A DNA stretch of 64,000 nt, from the NCBI GenBank assembly GCA_039105265.1, contig JAPFFF010000002.1, positions 5,270,001 to 5,334,000 on the forward strand, given 5' to 3'. Positions 59,754 through 64,000 of the stretch are shown in pieces (the first letter of the stretch is position 1; every line of letters starts with the position of its first letter). Origin of the DNA: Tritrichomonas musculus. Its lineage: Eukaryota; Parabasalia; Tritrichomonadida; Tritrichomonadidae. The notes under the pieces were generated by a model that saw only the letters and a program-made list of their open reading frames with translations, ran no database searches and was not told the DNA's origin. The position numbers and the translations under genes are program-made.

Positions 59754-62501
59754 ATGAATGCAAAAATTGTTAAAATGCTCTTAAATGGAATTGAAAATCC
59801 AATTGGATATGATACAAATTCGCTTTCTTTTTCATGGATTGTTAAAGGTACCAAATCTAAATTTCAAAAATCAGCAAGGGTAATAATTTCAACTGATCCA
59901 TCATGCGATATTAGTAAAAAAGACCAATTAATTCATGATTCTGGTGAGTCATCTGAAATCAACTCAATTGATTATGATCCACAAATCGATACAAAATCGA
60001 CGTTAAAGCCAAGAACAAGATATTACTGGAAAGTAATTGTTACAACAGATCTTGATGAAAGAATCGAATCACCAATCAATTTCTTTGAAACATCAAAACT
60101 TAATGAGCCATGGACAGCAAAATGGATTTCTACTGAAAAAGTTGGAAAAGAAGACCCACCCTATGTACGGAAAACTTTTTCAATACCTGATTCAAAAAAA
60201 GTTAAAGAAGCCCGTATATATTCCACAGGACTTGGAGCTTATGAATTATACATAAATGGATCGAAACCAACCGATGAATATTTTTTACCATCAAATAACA
60301 ATTACAAATTATGGGTCCAGTACCAAACATTTGATGTCACACAATTTGTTCGGCCAAATATCAACACAATTGGTGTCATACTAGGCGATGGATGGGCTCG
60401 TTGTAGATGCTGTTTTGGTAGCTCATTGGCAGACTTAAAAACAAAATATCGAGGAATGAATGTTGATTGTGTTATTGACCGTTATGAATTTCTATTTGAA
60501 TTGCATCTTTTATATGACGATGGAACAACCGAAATTATCAATTCAGACAAAACATGGAAATGCCATAAAAGTGACATTTTGATGAGTACTATTTATGAAG
60601 GTGAATATCAAGATTCAAACTTTTATATAAATAACTGGAATTCTTTTGATTGTGATGAAACAGATTGGTTTGAATGCATTGAAATAGATGAACCACTTCA
60701 CCAAAAATTAGTTCCAAGATTTTCACTTCCTATCGTTATTAAGAAACATATAAAACCCGTAAAATTAATTAAAACACCAAAAAATGAGCTAATAATTGAC
60801 ATGGGCCAAAATATGACTGGTTGGCTTGAAATGAAAATAAAAGCATCAAAAGGATTTGAGGTTGTTATTGAGCATTGTGAGATTTTGCAAGAAGGCAACT
60901 TTTACAATGGAAATATCGGAAATGGTCTTGAACAATTCCGTTATATTTCTAATGGAATTGAATCTACTGTTCGTCCTCATTTCACTTATTATGGATTTCG
61001 TTATGTTCGTCTTACTAAATGGGAAGGACCTATTTTTATTAAAAATTTTGTTGGTTGTGTAGTTTATTCTGATTTAGAAATTGTTGGTAATCTCGAGACT
61101 GGCAATTCGCTTGTAAACAAGCTCATTTCGAATAGTTTGTGGAGTCAAAAAGATAATTTTTTTGATGTTCCAACCGATTGTCCGCAACGTGCTGAACGTT
61201 TAGGATGGACAGGAGATGCCCAAATATTCTGTAAAACTGCCATGTTTAATATGAATTGTTATGCTTTTTATCGTAAGTATTTGAAAGATCTGTATTTACA
61301 TCAACTTCGTGATAATGGAATTCCTCCACTTTGGTGTCCTCAATTAATAACGCTCGATGAAGTGAGAAAATATTTTCCAACCGAAGGAATGATTGGATGG
61401 AGTGATGCTGCTACAATTATTCCATGGAACGTTTACTTAATGAATGGCAAAAAGCAAATTCTTCAGGATCAATATGATGGTATGAAAAAGTGGATTGAAG
61501 TAATGAGTAAAAATATAAAAGATGGCCTTTGGAAATTATCGTATACACAATTTTGTGATTGGCTAGCTTTGGATGGACCTGATAATTTAATTAATAAAAA
61601 TCATGTTTTTGGTGGTACAGAGAATACTTTCATCTGTACAACTTTTTATTATTATTCTTTAACTCTTATTAAAAAAGCTGCAAAAGTTCTTTGTAAAAAA
61701 GAAGATTATGAGAAATATCAAAAACTTGCAGAAGATACATTGAATACTATACGTGATGAGTATTTTACACCTAAAGGAAGATGTGCAATACAAACTCAAA
61801 CAGCTCTTTCTTTAGCAATCGTTCATGGTTTACAGCCAGAAGGAACAATTAATGCATCCCTTGCAAGTCTTAGTAAATTACTTCAAGATAGAGATTATCA
61901 TCTTTGTACTGGATTCATTGGAACACAAATTCTTTGCAAAGCTTTAACAATGGCTGGCAATAATAGAGATGCTGTAACTACTTTTTTGCAAGATACTTAT
62001 CCAGGATGGCTTTATCCTGTTAAAATGGGAGCAACAACAATATGGGAAAGATGGGGAGCTTTACAACCTGATGGGAAAGTGTCACCTGAAGGTATGAATT
62101 CATTCAATCATTACGCTTATGGATCAATTTGTGAATGGATTTATTGTGATATTTGTGGTTTGAATCCAGTTGAAGATTACCCTGGATTTAAACGAGTTAT
62201 ACTTAAACCTCATCCTGATCATAGATTAATTTATGCAAATGCATCTCATAATTCACCAATGGGAAGATTTGAATGCGGTTGGATTATTAACAAAAAAAAA
62301 GTGAAATATAATTTTTCAATTCCTTTCAATGTTGTGGCAAAATTAGTTCTCTTGAATTTAAAAAAGAATGATGTTATATCTTCTTCATTTGAAACAAAAG
62401 AAGAAGGAAATGATATAGTGGCTGAATTAACAAATGGTGAATATGAAATTGTTTACAAATATAATACTTTTTTTGTTGATATTCCTGAAAAATTTAAATA
62501 A
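59754..62501 (+). CDS. Alpha-L-rhamnosidase, glycoside hydrolase family 78
   Basis: A 915-residue enzyme with bacterial GH78 layout. It has an N-terminal fibronectin-like sandwich (about 1-110, with P-R-T-R-Y-Y-W-K-V), then a jelly-roll domain carrying A-R-I-Y-S-T-G-L-G-A-Y-E-L-Y-I-N-G. A linker sandwich follows, then the (alpha/alpha)6 catalytic barrel at about 470-820 and a C-terminal sandwich. The catalytic acid lies in TDCPQRAERLGWTGDAQ: the Glu before RLGW is conserved. The base is the Glu in GSICEWIY, after S-F-N-H-Y-A-Y. GH78 removes terminal alpha-L-rhamnose from plant polysaccharides or bacterial glycans. No signal peptide is seen at this ATG. The family is mainly bacterial (also fungal), so transfer from gut bacteria is plausible. 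Codon use matches the host, so it is settled in. The stop reads TAAAAAATAAA, fitting UAAA-type 3' end formation. Confidence 0.93.
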   Translation: MNAKIVKMLLNGIENPIGYDTNSLSFSWIVKGTKSKFQKSARVIISTDPSCDISKKDQLIHDSGESSEINSIDYDPQIDTKSTLKPRTRYYWKVIVTTDLDERIESPINFFETSKLNEPWTAKWISTEKVGKEDPPYVRKTFSIPDSKKVKEARIYSTGLGAYELYINGSKPTDEYFLPSNNNYKLWVQYQTFDVTQFVRPNINTIGVILGDGWARCRCCFGSSLADLKTKYRGMNVDCVIDRYEFLFELHLLYDDGTTEIINSDKTWKCHKSDILMSTIYEGEYQDSNFYINNWNSFDCDETDWFECIEIDEPLHQKLVPRFSLPIVIKKHIKPVKLIKTPKNELIIDMGQNMTGWLEMKIKASKGFEVVIEHCEILQEGNFYNGNIGNGLEQFRYISNGIESTVRPHFTYYGFRYVRLTKWEGPIFIKNFVGCVVYSDLEIVGNLETGNSLVNKLISNSLWSQKDNFFDVPTDCPQRAERLGWTGDAQIFCKTAMFNMNCYAFYRKYLKDLYLHQLRDNGIPPLWCPQLITLDEVRKYFPTEGMIGWSDAATIIPWNVYLMNGKKQILQDQYDGMKKWIEVMSKNIKDGLWKLSYTQFCDWLALDGPDNLINKNHVFGGTENTFICTTFYYYSLTLIKKAAKVLCKKEDYEKYQKLAEDTLNTIRDEYFTPKGRCAIQTQTALSLAIVHGLQPEGTINASLASLSKLLQDRDYHLCTGFIGTQILCKALTMAGNNRDAVTTFLQDTYPGWLYPVKMGATTIWERWGALQPDGKVSPEGMNSFNHYAYGSICEWIYCDICGLNPVEDYPGFKRVILKPHPDHRLIYANASHNSPMGRFECGWIINKKKVKYNFSIPFNVVAKLVLLNLKKNDVISSSFETKEEGNDIVAELTNGEYEIVYKYNTFFVDIPEKFK

Positions 62502-63207
62502 AAAATAAATTTTATATATTTATCGGATGTCCCAAAAAGCATAGCAAATCAAGATACAATAGAAATTAATTATTATAAATAATATTGACTGTATATTTTG
62601 AAATAATAATATATATATTGCATATTTGATGTATTTTTATTAACAACTTTTAAACTAATTTATTGATATTATTGATAATTCATAAAATTTCAAAACGCTT
62701 CTTGTATGCTTTACGACTAATATCAATTGCAAAATATGATAAAGAATATTTTCTAAAACAATCGCACTCTCTATTCAAACAAAAAATCAATAAAGTTGAT
62801 TATTGTAAATAGGATGCAAATATGAAAATATGCGATTTGGAGCTAATAATTGCAAATATATGAATAAAATATGATTTTCTATGATATAAAGCTATTTATA
62901 AACTCTTTTATCGAGTAATTTATTGTGATCAAATTAGATATCTTGTGTGAAAATGAGATTTCTGTATAAAATTTATGCCATTATAACTTCCATCACGCAG
63001 TGATTAAAATATATTTTTTTTGGGATTTTATCTCCAAGAATGTCAAAATGCTTGCTTAAATTTTCTAACAATTTTTTTAAAATTTTCAAAAAAATGCATA
63101 ACTTTTTTTTTAAAAAATAAAAAATGCATAAAAAGTTCTTTTCTGAAAAAAAATCAACAATTTTTTTGAAAAAGTGGAAAAAAGTGAAGATTTCCCTTGA
63201 AAAAGTT
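62502..63207. other. AT-rich spacer with poly-A
   Basis: No gene or RNA. It leads into an A29 run at 63212-63240. Confidence 0.5.
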
Positions 63208-63210
63208 CTA

Positions 63211-63211
<1 letters not shown>

Positions 63212-63240
<29 letters not shown>
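63212..63240 (+). repeat. A29 homopolymer
   Basis: 29 consecutive A at the 3' border of the minus-strand BspA-like fragment; it makes the fragment's frame end in poly-Phe. Confidence 0.9.
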
Positions 63241-63243
<3 letters not shown>

Positions 63244-63573
63244 AAAATAATGAATTGGCGCTGAAATGACCACTTCTGACAGTGAAGTGCAATTTGCAAA
63301 TGCTTTGCTTCTTATTGATTTTACTGATGGAGGAATGGACACACTCAACAATGAGCTACAGTTGCAAAAAGATTCAATTGATATAGCTCTCAAAGTTGAT
63401 GTGAATTCAATTTCTTTCAACGATTTGCAATCTTTGAAAGCTCTTTTTCCAATTTTAATTACAGATGTCATCGAAATTTTTCTCAATAAATCACAACCAT
63501 TGAAAGCTTTGCTATTTATAACTTTTACTGGATCAGAGATTTTTATTTCTATTAAATTATAATTCATGAACAT
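63241..63573 (-). pseudogene. BspA-like leucine-rich repeat fragment
   Basis: About 110 residues of LRR_5 repeats on the minus strand, for example ISMTSVIKIGKRAFKDCKSL, followed by V-K-S-I-R-S-K-A-F-A-N-C-T-S-L. The match stops at H-Y-F-N, where the homopolymer begins, and no further repeats, membrane segment or tail follow. The N-terminus starts at an ATG (MFMNYNLIEI) without a signal peptide. BspA-like genes are usually several hundred codons, so this is a truncated piece. Confidence 0.75.
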
Positions 63574-64000
63574 TTTTTTATTTTATTTCAGCCTTGGCTA
63601 TCGTTGGGGCGATTTATCGGCTATCTAACATTTATCACCTATCGATACTATCGATAAAATTTTGTTCATGTTAGAAAACCGCCCGATAAATGGTCATTAT
63701 CGCGCATTTTTTCTTCGATAGTAACCGATAATTAAATTTACTCATCGATATTTATTGATAAATAACTTTTCTTTTTTGAAATGTAAAAATATATTTTCAT
63801 ATGTGGGTTAAAAAGAAATGAAGGTATGAAGATGAGCAAAATAATTATTTTTATATTATTGATAGTCAGTAAACGAAGCAAAATGCACAATAACAGATTA
63901 AACTCAATAAAATTATGATATCATTATGATGATTATAAATCATCAAAATCTTCAAATAACAAGATGAACGAAATAAATAATACAAGTTGAATAGACAATA
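63574..64000. other. AT-rich end of window with ATCGAT-rich foldback
   Basis: From 63596 to 63760 TATCG/CGATA words repeat in both orientations around CTATCGATACTATCGAT (near 63641-63657). GATTTATCGG with TCTAACAT on the left is mirrored by ATGTTAGA and CCGATAAAT on the right. It is likely a small hairpin-forming element. No gene is seen to the end. Confidence 0.45.

Noticed and set aside
63212-63573. Retroposed BspA copy because of the A29 run
   Set aside because: The A run lies on the strand opposite to the coding sense, so it cannot be the poly-A tail of that transcript.

Overview
The window looks like nuclear DNA of a parabasalid protist, most likely a Tritrichomonas or Trichomonas relative. 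The sequence is very AT-rich, and all coding frames are single-exon. Many genes have a TCAYTW initiator a few bases to a few tens of bases before the ATG, as in trichomonad promoters. The gene families also fit: several two-repeat Myb factors, BTB-like/F5-8C proteins, BspA-like leucine-rich repeats, Sel1-repeat kinases, lineage-type glycosyltransferases, and enzymes of bacterial type. Species assignment is inference; no rRNA is present.

Layout: 1-606 is the 3' end of a ubiquitin-activating enzyme E1. A broken NEK-type kinase follows (1133-2219), then a head-to-head pair of BTB-like/F5-8C paralogues (2381-5090) and an FCP1/SCP-type phosphatase (5901-6563). From 7.6 to 10.7 kb there are mainly decayed remnants. 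At about 10.7-13.5 kb lies an island with different base and codon use that carries a viral-type SF2 helicase and small frames. From 15 to 23 kb come a tRNA-Glu, three Myb genes and a fused M15 peptidase/GH25 lysozyme. The 23-26 kb stretch holds a foldback element with 62-bp arrays and a short MITE. From 26 to 31 kb lie a membrane-anchored glycosyltransferase, a polyol dehydrogenase and a ubiquitin-like/papain-like fusion ending in a CaaX box. From 31.8 to 36.9 kb two copies of a 900-bp inverted-repeat element flank a GTPase gene; one copy contains a nested 1188-bp element with an 8-bp target duplication.

The right half holds a fourth Myb gene, MBF1, and a 1652-residue alpha/beta hydrolase with a huge charged repeat tail (40.1-45.1 kb). 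It also holds a BTB-like/coiled-coil/triple-ubiquitin gene interrupted at a homopolymer, a GTPase gene fragment, a condensation-type acyltransferase, a second tRNA-Glu, a 1385-residue kinase with Sel1 repeats, a broken BspA-like gene, a small unknown basic protein, a GH78 alpha-L-rhamnosidase and a truncated BspA-like fragment.

There is no operon logic; each gene stands alone with its own promoter. Recurrent themes are the ubiquitin system (E1, Ubl-protease, triple-ubiquitin protein), transcription factors (four Mybs, MBF1, CTD-type phosphatase), and enzymes acting on bacterial or plant glycans (M15-GH25, GH78) that suggest a gut or mucosal lifestyle and gene acquisition from bacteria. Long gene-poor stretches are filled by short non-coding inverted-repeat elements and gene relics.
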